Origin: Microbacterium sp. Marseille-Q6965 | Lineage (GTDB): Bacteria > Actinomycetota > Actinomycetes > Actinomycetales > Microbacteriaceae | Reading direction: 5' to 3' | NCBI RefSeq assembly: GCF_946151065.1 | Contig: NZ_CAMGZA010000001.1 | Location: 1,054,001-1,118,000 of the forward strand | Length of the DNA stretch: 64,000 nucleotides | Shown here: positions 55,248 through 63,229 of the stretch, piece by piece | Layout of the letters: each line of letters starts with the position of its first letter | Position numbering within the stretch: the first letter of the stretch is position 1 | Notes under the pieces: generated by a model | What the model was told of the DNA's origin: nothing | Databases searched by the model: none | The model's input: only the letters and a program-made list of their open reading frames with translations | Translations under genes and position numbers: made by a program

Positions 55248-56126
55248 TCAGCCGGCGAGCAGCGCGGCCCCCAGCGCCCCGGGGTTGGCGTCGGGCGGCA
55301 GCAGCTCGACGCGGTCCTCGAGGCGCAGCGACGACAGGAAGGGCGAGGCCGCCGCGCTCCCCCGCAACTCCGCACGAACCGCGGAGAGCAGCGGTTCGCC
55401 CACGCGCGAGACCCCGCCGCCCAGGACGACGACCGCCGGATCCACGGCGAGCGCCAGCACGCGGACGGCCGCGGCCGCGCCGCGCACGAGGTCGTCGCGG
55501 ATCTCGACGGCCCGCGCGTCGCCCGCGGCCGCGGCGGCGAACACCTCGCGCACCGGGTGGTCCGTGTGGCGTCCCCAGCGGGCGGCGATCGCCCAGCCGG
55601 CCGCGAGCGTCTCGATGCAGCCCCGCTGCCCGCAGGGACACTCCCGCCCCCGCGGGTCGACCGGCACGTGACCGATCTCCCCCGCCGTGCCGTCCGCCCC
55701 GCGCAGCGGCGTGCCTCCGATGACGATGCCGGCCGCGATCCCCGTGCCGAGGTTGAGGTAGGCGAGGGGCGCCTCGCCGCCGCGCATGGCGTGCACGCCC
55801 AACGCTGCCGCGTTCACGTCGTTCTCCACCCGCACCGGCGCCCCGGATCGCGCCGACACGGCGGCGGCGAGGTCGAGGGATGTCACTCCGAGGTTCACGG
55901 CGTTGCGGACGATGCCGCCCTGCACTTGCCCCGGCGTGCCGATCCCGATGCCGGTGACGGAGCGCCCCTCGGCGAGCGATCCGATCGCCGCCAGCACCGA
56001 CGCCAGCACACCCTCCTCGCCGCGGATGGTGTCGCGCCGCACGCGGGCGAGCACCGCCCCGTCTCCCCCGACGGCGACGGCCTCGACCTTCGTGCCGCCC
56101 ACGTCCACGCCGACCCGCGCGGTCAT
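55248..56126 (-). CDS. ROK family sugar kinase, likely N-acetylglucosamine kinase
   Basis: 292 aa. The ATP motif DVGGTKVEAVAV is at the N-terminus, the sugar-binding Glu and His are in GEIGHVPVDPRG, and the ROK zinc motif is CPCGQRGCIE. The kinase phosphorylates imported sugar in the cytoplasm. Its start overlaps the permease stop by 4 nt. The neighbouring GH20 hexosaminidase and nagB argue for GlcNAc as substrate, though glucose cannot be excluded. No helix-turn-helix, unlike the ROK regulator nearby. Confidence 0.88.
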   Translation of the reverse strand: MTARVGVDVGGTKVEAVAVGGDGAVLARVRRDTIRGEEGVLASVLAAIGSLAEGRSVTGIGIGTPGQVQGGIVRNAVNLGVTSLDLAAAVSARSGAPVRVENDVNAAALGVHAMRGGEAPLAYLNLGTGIAAGIVIGGTPLRGADGTAGEIGHVPVDPRGRECPCGQRGCIETLAAGWAIAARWGRHTDHPVREVFAAAAAGDARAVEIRDDLVRGAAAAVRVLALAVDPAVVVLGGGVSRVGEPLLSAVRAELRGSAAASPFLSSLRLEDRVELLPPDANPGALGAALLAG

Positions 56127-57079
56127 CCCTTCACCGCGCCCGCCACGAGACCGCCCGTCATCCGCCCCTGCACGATGAGGAAGAAGATGACCACGGGGAT
56201 GCAGATCAGGGTCGAGGCCGCCATCACGGCGCCGTAGTTCGTGGCCTCGGTCGCCGACTGGAACGAGTTCAGCCACGCCGGCAAGGTCAGGTTGTGGCCC
56301 TTCATGAGCAGCAGGGCCATGAGGAACTCGTTCCACGACTGCATGAACGCGAAGATGCCGGTGGAGACCAGTCCAGGCGCGAGCAGCGGGAAGGTGACGC
56401 GCCAGAACGCACCGGGCTTGGAGCAGCCGTCGATCTGCGCCGCCTCCTCCAGCTCGGCGGGCACGCCGGCGACGAAGCCGCGCAGGGTCCAGATCGTGAA
56501 CGGGATGACCGCGGCGGTGTGCACCAGGCTCAGCCCCATGAGGCTGTTCATCAGGTGCATGTCGTCGATGAGGTTGTAGACGGTGAACATCATCCCCTCG
56601 CCGGGGATCATCTGCACGACGAGGATCGCGACGATGAACGTCTTGCGCCCGCGGAACCGGAAGCGCGCCAGCGCAATCGACGCCAGGAACGCCACGAGCA
56701 GCGCGGCCGCCACGACGATGACGACGACCGTCAGGCTCACGCGCAGCGCGTGGGGGAAATCGGTCTGGCCCTGGTTGGCGGGGCGCGTCCACGCGGTGAT
56801 GTAGTTCAGGAGCGTCGGCTCACGGGGCACGAGCGACTGGTCGCGCGCGACGATCTGGTCACCCGGGGTGAACGACAGGTTGATCATCCAGTACACGGGG
56901 AACGTCGAGCACGCGAACACGACGAGCGCGATGAGGTTGAACCAGACGCGCGCCAGGGGCGTGCGCGCCGTGCCGACCGGCGCCTGGCGACGGCGCGCGG
57001 CGCGGGGCACACGGATCGCGACGGCGGTCTCGGGGTCGGTGACCGCGGCGGGAGCCTTGGGAACGAGGAGGGTGCTCAC
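56123..57079 (-). CDS. carbohydrate ABC transporter permease, MalG type
   Basis: 318 aa, six TM segments. The EAA loop is LEEAAQIDGCSKPGAFWRVT. A 40-residue Ala/Arg-rich N-terminus precedes TM1. It pairs with the MalF-type permease; no ATPase gene is present, so it probably uses a shared MsiK-like ATPase encoded elsewhere. GTG 57079 overlaps the upstream permease gene by 4 nt (GTGA). Confidence 0.92.
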   Translation of the reverse strand: MSTLLVPKAPAAVTDPETAVAIRVPRAARRRQAPVGTARTPLARVWFNLIALVVFACSTFPVYWMINLSFTPGDQIVARDQSLVPREPTLLNYITAWTRPANQGQTDFPHALRVSLTVVVIVVAAALLVAFLASIALARFRFRGRKTFIVAILVVQMIPGEGMMFTVYNLIDDMHLMNSLMGLSLVHTAAVIPFTIWTLRGFVAGVPAELEEAAQIDGCSKPGAFWRVTFPLLAPGLVSTGIFAFMQSWNEFLMALLLMKGHNLTLPAWLNSFQSATEATNYGAVMAASTLICIPVVIFFLIVQGRMTGGLVAGAVKG

Positions 57080-58020
57080 GACTCGTCCTCCTTCAGGAGC
57101 ATCCGGATGTTGTACCAGCTGATGGCGAGCATGATGAGGACGAAGAGCATGCCGATGGCGCTGGTCGCGCCGAACTCGCCGATGCCCTGCCGGAAGAGGT
57201 AGACGGGCAGCACGTTCGTCTCGCTGGCGATGCCGCCGCGGCTCTGCAGCGCATACACCTGCGTGAACAGCTTCATGTTCCAGATGATCTGCAGGATGAG
57301 CAGGCCGCCGAGCACGGGGCGAACGGCGGGGAAGATCACGCCCCACCAGCGGCGCCACCCGCCGGCGCCGTCGATCTCCGCGGCCTCGATCGTCTCGCGC
57401 GGGATCTGCCCGAGGGCGGCGTAGCTCGTGAAGGCGACGAACGGGATGCCGCCCCACACGACGATGAGCGTGATGATCATGAGGAACGACAGCGGGCTGA
57501 GCAGCCACGGGTGGTTGTGGAAGGCGTTGCTCTGGGTGATCTCGTTGAGGGCCCAGTTCACGACGCCGTACTGGGTGTCGAAGATGAAGCCCCAGATGAT
57601 GCTCGCGGTCAGGGGCGGGATGGCCCAGGCCAGCAGCAGACCGACCGACACGAGCAGGCGCATGCCCGTGCGCAGCTTGGTCATGAGCAGGGCCACGAGG
57701 ACCCCGCCGATCATGATCCCGGCGGTGGTGACGACCATCAGGCCGAGCGTGCGCAGCAGCACGGCGACGAACTGATCGTCGGTGATGACGTCGAGGTAGT
57801 TCTCGAACCAGACGAAGTCGGGCAGCGTGCCCTGGATCTTGTGACGCACCTGATAGTCGGTGAACGACTGCCAGATCATCGTCACGAGCGGATAGCCCGA
57901 CATCAGGCCGATGAGCAGGATGGACGGCGTCAGCAGCGTCCACGACGAGATCGCGTCGCGGCGACGGCGGCGCCTCTCGCGCTCCTCCCAGGAGGGGCGC
58001 GCGGCGGAGATCGTGGTCAT
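57076..58020 (-). CDS. carbohydrate ABC transporter permease, MalF type
   Basis: 314 aa with six TM segments and the EAA loop ETIEAAEIDGAGGWRRWW. The N-terminus is basic (WEERERRRRRRDA) and cytoplasmic. It partners with the MalG-type permease. It is separated from the binding-protein gene by 126 nt containing two strong hairpins. Confidence 0.92.
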   Translation of the reverse strand: MTTISAARPSWEERERRRRRRDAISSWTLLTPSILLIGLMSGYPLVTMIWQSFTDYQVRHKIQGTLPDFVWFENYLDVITDDQFVAVLLRTLGLMVVTTAGIMIGGVLVALLMTKLRTGMRLLVSVGLLLAWAIPPLTASIIWGFIFDTQYGVVNWALNEITQSNAFHNHPWLLSPLSFLMIITLIVVWGGIPFVAFTSYAALGQIPRETIEAAEIDGAGGWRRWWGVIFPAVRPVLGGLLILQIIWNMKLFTQVYALQSRGGIASETNVLPVYLFRQGIGEFGATSAIGMLFVLIMLAISWYNIRMLLKEDES

Positions 58021-58077
58021 GAAGGGCCCTCGAGTCGTCGAGCGGATGCGGTGGCGGTCGGGCGGGGAAGGGAGGGC

Positions 58078-58140
58078 GGCCGGGCGGGCGTTCGGGTCGC
58101 CCGCCCGGCCGGGGCCCGGCCGATGCGCATCGCCGGGCCC
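58078..58140 (-). promoter_or_regulatory. tandem hairpins between binding-protein and permease genes
   Basis: Two adjacent inverted repeats: 58078-58090 with 58098-58110 (13 bp perfect), and 58112-58124 with 58129-58140 (12 bp, one bulge). In sugar ABC operons such elements lower permease expression relative to the binding protein, by partial termination or mRNA stabilisation. Confidence 0.6.
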
Positions 58141-58146
58141 GGGTCG

Positions 58147-59409
58147 TCAGCCGTTGAGGATGTTCTCGATCTGCGCGTCGAGCTCGTCGGCGACGGCGGC
58201 GGTGTCCTCGCCCTGCGCGATCCGCGTGAGGGCGTCCTGGATGACGAGGCTCGACTCGACCTCGGCCCAGTTGGGCGAGGTCGGCACGCCGCGCGAGTTC
58301 TCCAGCGCCTGTGCCTGCGCCTGCGCGACGGGTGTGTCGGGCAGCTTGTCGCTGGACGACAGCAGCGCCGGGGTGAGACCGCCCTCGGCCAGGAGGTCCT
58401 GGTACCCCTCGGAGAGCATGATCTTCACGGCCTCCTTCGCCATCTCCTGGTTCTCCGAGAGGGCCGCCACGCCGAGGTTCGAACCGCCGGCGAAGATCGG
58501 CGCCGTCGTCCCCTCCTCCAGGCCGGGCAGAGCGAACGCCCCGAGGTCCTTTCCGTACGTGTCGGGGCAGCCCGGCACCTCGGCATCGGCCTCCGCGAGG
58601 ATCGACCACTGCATCCACGCGGGAGCCGACAGGAACGCGGTCTCGCCGGCGCAGAACGGCACGTTCGCGTCGGTCTCGAGCGCGTCGGCCGGCGCGTTGT
58701 TGGCCTCGAGGTAGACCCGCTGCAGCAGCTTCAGGCCCTCCTGCGACTCCGGGCTCGAGAACTGCGCGTCCCAGGTGTCGCCGTCCTGCACGGCGATCTC
58801 GCCGCCGTGCGACCAGATGTACGGGAGCATGTTGTACCAGTCGCGTCCGGGCGCGTAGATGCCCGAGACCGTGTCCGTGCGGTACGAGATGCCCTGCTCC
58901 ACGTACTCCTCGAGCGTGGTGGGCAGGTTCGCGCCGTCGACGACCATCGGCGAGTACATCACCACGCGGCCGCCCGCGTAGTACGGGGCCGCGTAGAACG
59001 TGTCCTCGTAGGTGCCCGCCTCGACGAGGCCCTGATTGAGCTCACCCAGGTCGCCCTCGATGTCGCTGAGGTCGGCGAACAGGCCCTGGTCGATGAATCC
59101 GATCGCCTGCGTGTTGCCGACCTCCACGACGTCGGGGGTGTCGTTGGACTGCAGGGCGGCCACATAGGTCTCGCCCACGTCGGCCCACTGCTTCTCCTCG
59201 AGGTTGAGGGTCCAGCCCTCGTTCTCCGATTCGAAGGTCTCGATGAGGTAGTCGCGGGCGGTCTGGGGCGTGTCGGTGCCCACGATCCAGACCGTGATCT
59301 CGCCGCTGGCGGCCGGCTCACCGCCGCCGCCGCCTCCTCCGGCACAGCCGGCGAGCACGACGGAACCAGCGCCCAGCAGGCCGATGCCCGCCAGTGCCTT
59401 CTTGTTCAT
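58147..59409 (-). CDS. sugar ABC transporter substrate-binding lipoprotein
   Basis: 420 aa. Lipobox VLAGC with lipid Cys22, followed by a Gly-rich linker. The mature domain starts EITVWIVGTDTPQTARDYLI, the family 1 (MalE-like) pattern. Captures an oligosaccharide outside the cell. First gene of the import operon, with AAGGAAC near the ATG. The GTTCCTTAC upstream resembles half-sites found near the ROK regulator gene. Ligand probably GlcNAc or chitobiose by context. Confidence 0.92.
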   Translation of the reverse strand: MNKKALAGIGLLGAGSVVLAGCAGGGGGGGEPAASGEITVWIVGTDTPQTARDYLIETFESENEGWTLNLEEKQWADVGETYVAALQSNDTPDVVEVGNTQAIGFIDQGLFADLSDIEGDLGELNQGLVEAGTYEDTFYAAPYYAGGRVVMYSPMVVDGANLPTTLEEYVEQGISYRTDTVSGIYAPGRDWYNMLPYIWSHGGEIAVQDGDTWDAQFSSPESQEGLKLLQRVYLEANNAPADALETDANVPFCAGETAFLSAPAWMQWSILAEADAEVPGCPDTYGKDLGAFALPGLEEGTTAPIFAGGSNLGVAALSENQEMAKEAVKIMLSEGYQDLLAEGGLTPALLSSSDKLPDTPVAQAQAQALENSRGVPTSPNWAEVESSLVIQDALTRIAQGEDTAAVADELDAQIENILNG

Positions 59410-59414
59410 GTGAC

Positions 59415-59423
59415 GTTCCTTAC
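59415..59423 (-). promoter_or_regulatory. possible ROK operator half-site upstream of the binding-protein gene
   Basis: GTTCCTTAC (plus strand) fits GTTNNTTAC, also seen at 60632 and, inverted, at 60706. It lies 6 nt before the start codon of the binding-protein gene. Confidence 0.35.
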
Positions 59424-59456
59424 TCGTTGGTGGATGGGGTGATGCGTCTGTTGCAT

Positions 59457-59474
59457 CGGGGCGTCTTCGCCCCG
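59457..59474 (-). terminator. possible terminator after the ROK regulator gene
   Basis: CGGGGCG (59457-59463) pairs with CGCCCCG (59468-59474) across a 4-nt loop, between the ROK regulator and the binding-protein gene. Confidence 0.45.
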
Positions 59475-59482
59475 TGAGGTCT

Positions 59483-60631
59483 CTAAGAGACCCCCAGCTC
59501 GCCGCGCAGGACGAGGACGACCGCGCCCCGAAGCACGATGTCGTCCCCCTGCGCGGACATCCGGACCTGCACGTCGTCGTGCAGGAAGGCGCGGGCGCGG
59601 AGCGTGGCCACGGCGGTCTCGCGCAGCACGCCCTCGAGATGATCTGCGGGCCCGGCCAACACGATCTCGGAGAGGTCGAGCGCGCCGACCACGGGGGCGA
59701 GGGCGATGCCGAGCCGCTCCCCCGCGTCGCGCAGCACCTCGTCGCGCGGGGCGCCGGCCGCGATCCTCGCGTCGAGCGAGGTGATCGACAGCCAGGACTC
59801 GAGGCAGCCGCGGCGGCCGCAGCCGCACTCGGGACCGCCGTCGGTACCGACCGTGACGTGTCCGATCTCGCCGGGCGAGAAGCGGCTGCCGCGTGCGAGC
59901 GATCCGCGGATGAACACGCCGGCACCCACACCACGGCCCACCGTGACGAGCATGAAGTCGTCGCCCGCGCCGCCGAGCGTGTGCTCCGCGAGCGTGGCCG
60001 CGTCGGCGTCGTTCGCGATGTGCACCGGCACGCCGAGGTCCTCTCGCAGCAGCCGCTCGAGGGGCATGCGCGTCCACCCGAGGTTCGGCGCCGTCAGCAC
60101 GACGCCGTCGGGCGAGACGATGCCGGGCGTGCCGACGCCGGCCCCGAGCACCCTCCCCGTCGCGGCGTGACGCAGCTCGGAGGCGAGGGCCGTCACCGCG
60201 GCACGCGCCGCCTCCCCGTCGCGGTCGGCGGGACGGGGCACGGCGCGGCGGGCGATTACGGTGCCCGCGAGGTCGATCACCGCGCCGCGGTACTCGTCGG
60301 CCTCCGACAGGTCGAGGGCGATGCACTGCAACCCCTCGCGGTCGACGTCGACGAGGATCGCGGGCTTGCCGGGGCGCCCGCCGGGCCGCGTGCCGTGCTC
60401 GCGCACCAGCCCGGCCTCGAGCAGATCGGCCACGAGCTCCGACACGGTGACGCGCGTGAGCCCCGTCGATCGGGCGACGTCGGCGCGGCTCATCGCCCCA
60501 CCGTGGAAGATCGTCGACAGCACGAGAGAGCGATTGTGGGCGCGGGCGTGCTCCGGGAGCACCTTGCTGCGGCCGGCCCGCCCGGCGGGTGTCGGCCGTG
60601 CGGCGATCGCCGCCACGCCTGGTTCGTTCAT
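59483..60631 (-). CDS. ROK family transcriptional regulator (NagC/XylR type)
   Basis: 382 aa. An N-terminal winged helix (about 35-90: RSLVLSTIFHGGAMSRADVA and GLTRVTVSELVADLLEAGLV) is fused to a ROK sugar-binding domain with zinc motif CGCGRRGCLE. It should bind the operators nearby and respond to an amino sugar or its phosphate. It is transcribed toward the sugar importer and divergent from the hexosaminidase gene; ATG 60631. Confidence 0.91.
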   Translation of the reverse strand: MNEPGVAAIAARPTPAGRAGRSKVLPEHARAHNRSLVLSTIFHGGAMSRADVARSTGLTRVTVSELVADLLEAGLVREHGTRPGGRPGKPAILVDVDREGLQCIALDLSEADEYRGAVIDLAGTVIARRAVPRPADRDGEAARAAVTALASELRHAATGRVLGAGVGTPGIVSPDGVVLTAPNLGWTRMPLERLLREDLGVPVHIANDADAATLAEHTLGGAGDDFMLVTVGRGVGAGVFIRGSLARGSRFSPGEIGHVTVGTDGGPECGCGRRGCLESWLSITSLDARIAAGAPRDEVLRDAGERLGIALAPVVGALDLSEIVLAGPADHLEGVLRETAVATLRARAFLHDDVQVRMSAQGDDIVLRGAVVLVLRGELGVS

Positions 60632-60654
60632 GTTTGTTACCAGACCTTACGAAC
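60632..60654. promoter_or_regulatory. candidate ROK operator 1
   Basis: GTTTGTTAC-N5-CTTACGAAC is an imperfect inverted repeat (half-sites GTTTGTTAC and, reversed, GTTCGTAAG), directly adjoining the regulator start codon: suited to autoregulation. Confidence 0.45.
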
Positions 60655-60693
60655 CGCGCGCGCACAACCCCCGCGACCCGGTTTGGACGGAAA

Positions 60694-60714
60694 GTTTACA
60701 AATCCGTAACCAAC
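60694..60714. promoter_or_regulatory. candidate ROK operator 2
   Basis: Contains TTAC-N6-GTAA and the reversed half-site GTTGGTTAC (60714-60706), similar to operator 1. It lies upstream of the hexosaminidase promoter. Confidence 0.45.
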
Positions 60715-60751
60715 GGGTGAACGGCGGCGGTCGGCCGCACGTCGCGCGTGC

Positions 60752-60757
60752 TACGTT
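60752..60757 (+). promoter_or_regulatory. -10 element of the hexosaminidase gene, leaderless type
   Basis: TACGTT ends 7 nt before the ATG at 60765. Confidence 0.5.
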
Positions 60758-60764
60758 CCCAGCC

Positions 60765-62222
60765 ATGCCCCTGGCCCTTATCCCTTGGCCCGCCGCCGTT
60801 CGCGAGCTCGGCGGCCCGCCGCTGCGCCCCGCGCCGCCGGCCGACCCGGGCGATCGCCGCTCGCTCGCCGGGCTCCTCGCCGCCGCGGCGCACCGCGCGG
60901 ACGACCCCACGATCGGCGCGGAGGGCTATCGCCTGCGTGTGGATGCGGACGGTGTCGCGATCGCGGCCGGCGACGACGCCGGCTTCTTCTATGCCGAGCA
61001 GACCCTCGCGCAGCTCATCGACGCCGACGCGGAGGGGCCGCTCCTGCCCGCGGTGGAGATCTCCGACGCGCCGCGCTTCCCCTACCGGGGCGTGATGCTC
61101 GACGTGGCCCGCCACTTCCACGGCGTGGAGACCGTCGAGGCCGTCATCGATCGAGCCAGCGCACTCAAGCTCAACGCACTGCACCTGCACCTGACCGACG
61201 ATCAGGGGTGGCGGCTCGAGCTGGCCTCGCACCCCGAGCTCGCCGCGGAGGGCTCGGCGCTGTCGAGCCTGGGCGACGCGGGCGGCCGCTACTCGCCGGC
61301 CGACTACCGGCGGATCGTCGACTACGCCGCCGAGCGCCACATGATCGTCGTGCCGGAGGTCGACCTGCCGGGTCACACGCACGCCCTCGGCCTGAGCCAT
61401 CCCGAGCTCGTCGCGGACCCCGTCGTCACCGACCTCATGCGCGAGGTGCACGACCTCTTTCCCGGGCAGGGCGAGCTCCCGCGGCGGGGAGCACCGTATG
61501 TCGGGATGGCGGTCGGCTTCTCGTCGCTGCGTGCCGATGCACCGGGGCTCGAGCCCTTCCTGCGCGACGTCCTCGGCGAGATCGCCGCGATGACCCCCGG
61601 CCCTTACCTGCATTTCGGCGGGGACGAGGCATTGGGAACGCCGCCGGGGGAGTACCACGCGATGGTCTCGCTGGCCGCGCGGATCGTCACGGAGACCGGC
61701 AAGACCCCCATCGCCTGGCACGAGGCGGGCGAGGCCGACCTGCCGCCCGGCACGGTCGGTCAGTACTGGGGCTACGTGACGCCCACCGAGGGGCACGACG
61801 ACAGCGCCCGCGCCTTCGTCTCGCGCGGCGGGCGGATCATCCTCTCCCCCGCGAACGCGATCTATCTCGACATGAAATACGACGACGAGACCCCGGTCGG
61901 CCTGACGTGGGCCGACGGGCCGACGAGCGTGGAACGCTCGTACCGCTGGGATCCCGCCGACGTGGTGGCGGAGGTGCCCGAGTCCGCGATCCTCGGAATC
62001 GAGGCCCCGATGTGGACCGAGACCGTGCGCGACCTCGCCGACATCGACCTGCTGATGTTCCCGCGGGTGTGTTCCGCGGCGGAGGCGGGGTGGTCCCCGC
62101 GGCTGGGCAGCACCCCGCAGCGCTCCTGGGAGGCGTTCCGCGAGCGGGTGGCGCGCATGGCGCCGCTGTGGGCAGAGGCGGGCATCGGCTTCCACCGCGC
62201 CGCGGGGATCGCGTGGCGCTGA
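60765..62222 (+). CDS. beta-N-acetylhexosaminidase, glycoside hydrolase family 20
   Basis: 485 aa. The GH20 catalytic Asp-Glu pair is in YLHFGGDEALG; RGVMLDVARHFHGVETV starts the TIM barrel; LNALHLHLTDDQGWRLE and GQYWGYV line the site. It releases terminal GlcNAc from chitooligosaccharides or muropeptides by substrate-assisted catalysis. No signal peptide is visible, so it likely acts in the cytoplasm on imported chitobiose. Leaderless-type promoter; nagB follows 64 nt downstream on the same strand. Confidence 0.95.
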   Translation: MPLALIPWPAAVRELGGPPLRPAPPADPGDRRSLAGLLAAAAHRADDPTIGAEGYRLRVDADGVAIAAGDDAGFFYAEQTLAQLIDADAEGPLLPAVEISDAPRFPYRGVMLDVARHFHGVETVEAVIDRASALKLNALHLHLTDDQGWRLELASHPELAAEGSALSSLGDAGGRYSPADYRRIVDYAAERHMIVVPEVDLPGHTHALGLSHPELVADPVVTDLMREVHDLFPGQGELPRRGAPYVGMAVGFSSLRADAPGLEPFLRDVLGEIAAMTPGPYLHFGGDEALGTPPGEYHAMVSLAARIVTETGKTPIAWHEAGEADLPPGTVGQYWGYVTPTEGHDDSARAFVSRGGRIILSPANAIYLDMKYDDETPVGLTWADGPTSVERSYRWDPADVVAEVPESAILGIEAPMWTETVRDLADIDLLMFPRVCSAAEAGWSPRLGSTPQRSWEAFRERVARMAPLWAEAGIGFHRAAGIAWR

Positions 62223-62286
62223 GCGCGGCTCCGCTCCGTGAGAGGATCGACCGGGCGGCGGAGGCCGCCTCGACGGAAGGGGTGCG

Positions 62287-63066
62287 ATGGCAGAGGTCGT
62301 GATCGTCTCCGACAAGGAGGAGGCGGGCCGGATCGTGGCCGAGGCGATCGCGCGGCGGGTGCACGCCCGGCCGGACACCGTACTCGGCCTGGCCACGGGG
62401 TCCACGCCCCTGCCGGTCTACGAATCGCTGCGCGAGTCGCTCGCGGGGGCCGACGTGTCGCGCGTGCGCGGGTTCGCCCTGGACGAGTACGTCGGGCTCG
62501 ACCCCGCCCACCCCGAGAGCTACCGCTCGGTCATCGCCCGCGAGGTGGTCGAGCCGCTCGGCCTTGACCCCGACCGCGTGCACGTGCCGAGCGGTGCGCT
62601 GGAGGGCATCGAGACCGCGGGCGAGCGGTACGAGGCGGCGATCGCCGCGGCGGGCGGCATCGAGCTGCAGGTGCTCGGCATCGGCACCGACGGGCACATC
62701 GGCTTCAACGAGCCCGGGTCCTCCTTCGCGTCGCGCACCCGGGTGAAGACGCTCACCCGGCAGACGCGTGAGGACAACGCCCGGTTCTTCGACTCGATCG
62801 ACGACGTGCCGATGCACTGCATCACGCAGGGGCTCGGGACGATCCTCGAGGCGCGTCAGCTCGTGCTGCTGGCGTTCGGCGAGGGCAAGGCCGAGGCGGT
62901 GGCCGGCGCGGTCGAGGGCCCGCTCACCGCGTCGCTGCCCGGGTCGGCCATTCAGCTCCACCCCCGCGCAACCGTCGTGGTCGACGAGGCCGCGGCGGCG
63001 CGGCTGCGCTACGCCGACTACTACCGCTATACCTACGCGAACAAGCCGGAGTGGCAGCGGATCTGA
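62287..63066 (+). CDS. nagB: glucosamine-6-phosphate deaminase
   Basis: 259 aa, the usual NagB length. Converts GlcN-6-P to fructose-6-P and ammonia. Active-site motifs: LGLATGSTPLPVYESL (phosphate loop), FALDEYVGL (catalytic Asp), GIGTDGHIGFNEPG (His/Glu), and TQGLGTILEARQ. Follows the hexosaminidase gene on the same strand and probably shares its mRNA and ROK control. The deacetylase NagA needed between kinase and NagB is not in the window. Confidence 0.96.
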   Translation: MAEVVIVSDKEEAGRIVAEAIARRVHARPDTVLGLATGSTPLPVYESLRESLAGADVSRVRGFALDEYVGLDPAHPESYRSVIAREVVEPLGLDPDRVHVPSGALEGIETAGERYEAAIAAAGGIELQVLGIGTDGHIGFNEPGSSFASRTRVKTLTRQTREDNARFFDSIDDVPMHCITQGLGTILEARQLVLLAFGEGKAEAVAGAVEGPLTASLPGSAIQLHPRATVVVDEAAAARLRYADYYRYTYANKPEWQRI

Positions 63067-63229
63067 CCATGCCGCCCCGGGCAGATCGGGGCACCCCTGC
63101 GGGATCGACCCGAATCGAGGCGATTTCGTGATCGCTTCCCCCTGCCGCGGCCCCGGCGCGCCACCCTACGATTGACCGACCGGTGCACTTTCGCGCGCCA
63201 CGCGCGGCGGCGGACCACGAGGGGGACAC

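Noticed and set aside
63067-63229. Regulatory palindrome GCGAT-N6-ATCGC upstream of the last gene
   Set aside because: A 5-bp half-site in GC-rich DNA is expected by chance and no second copy was seen.
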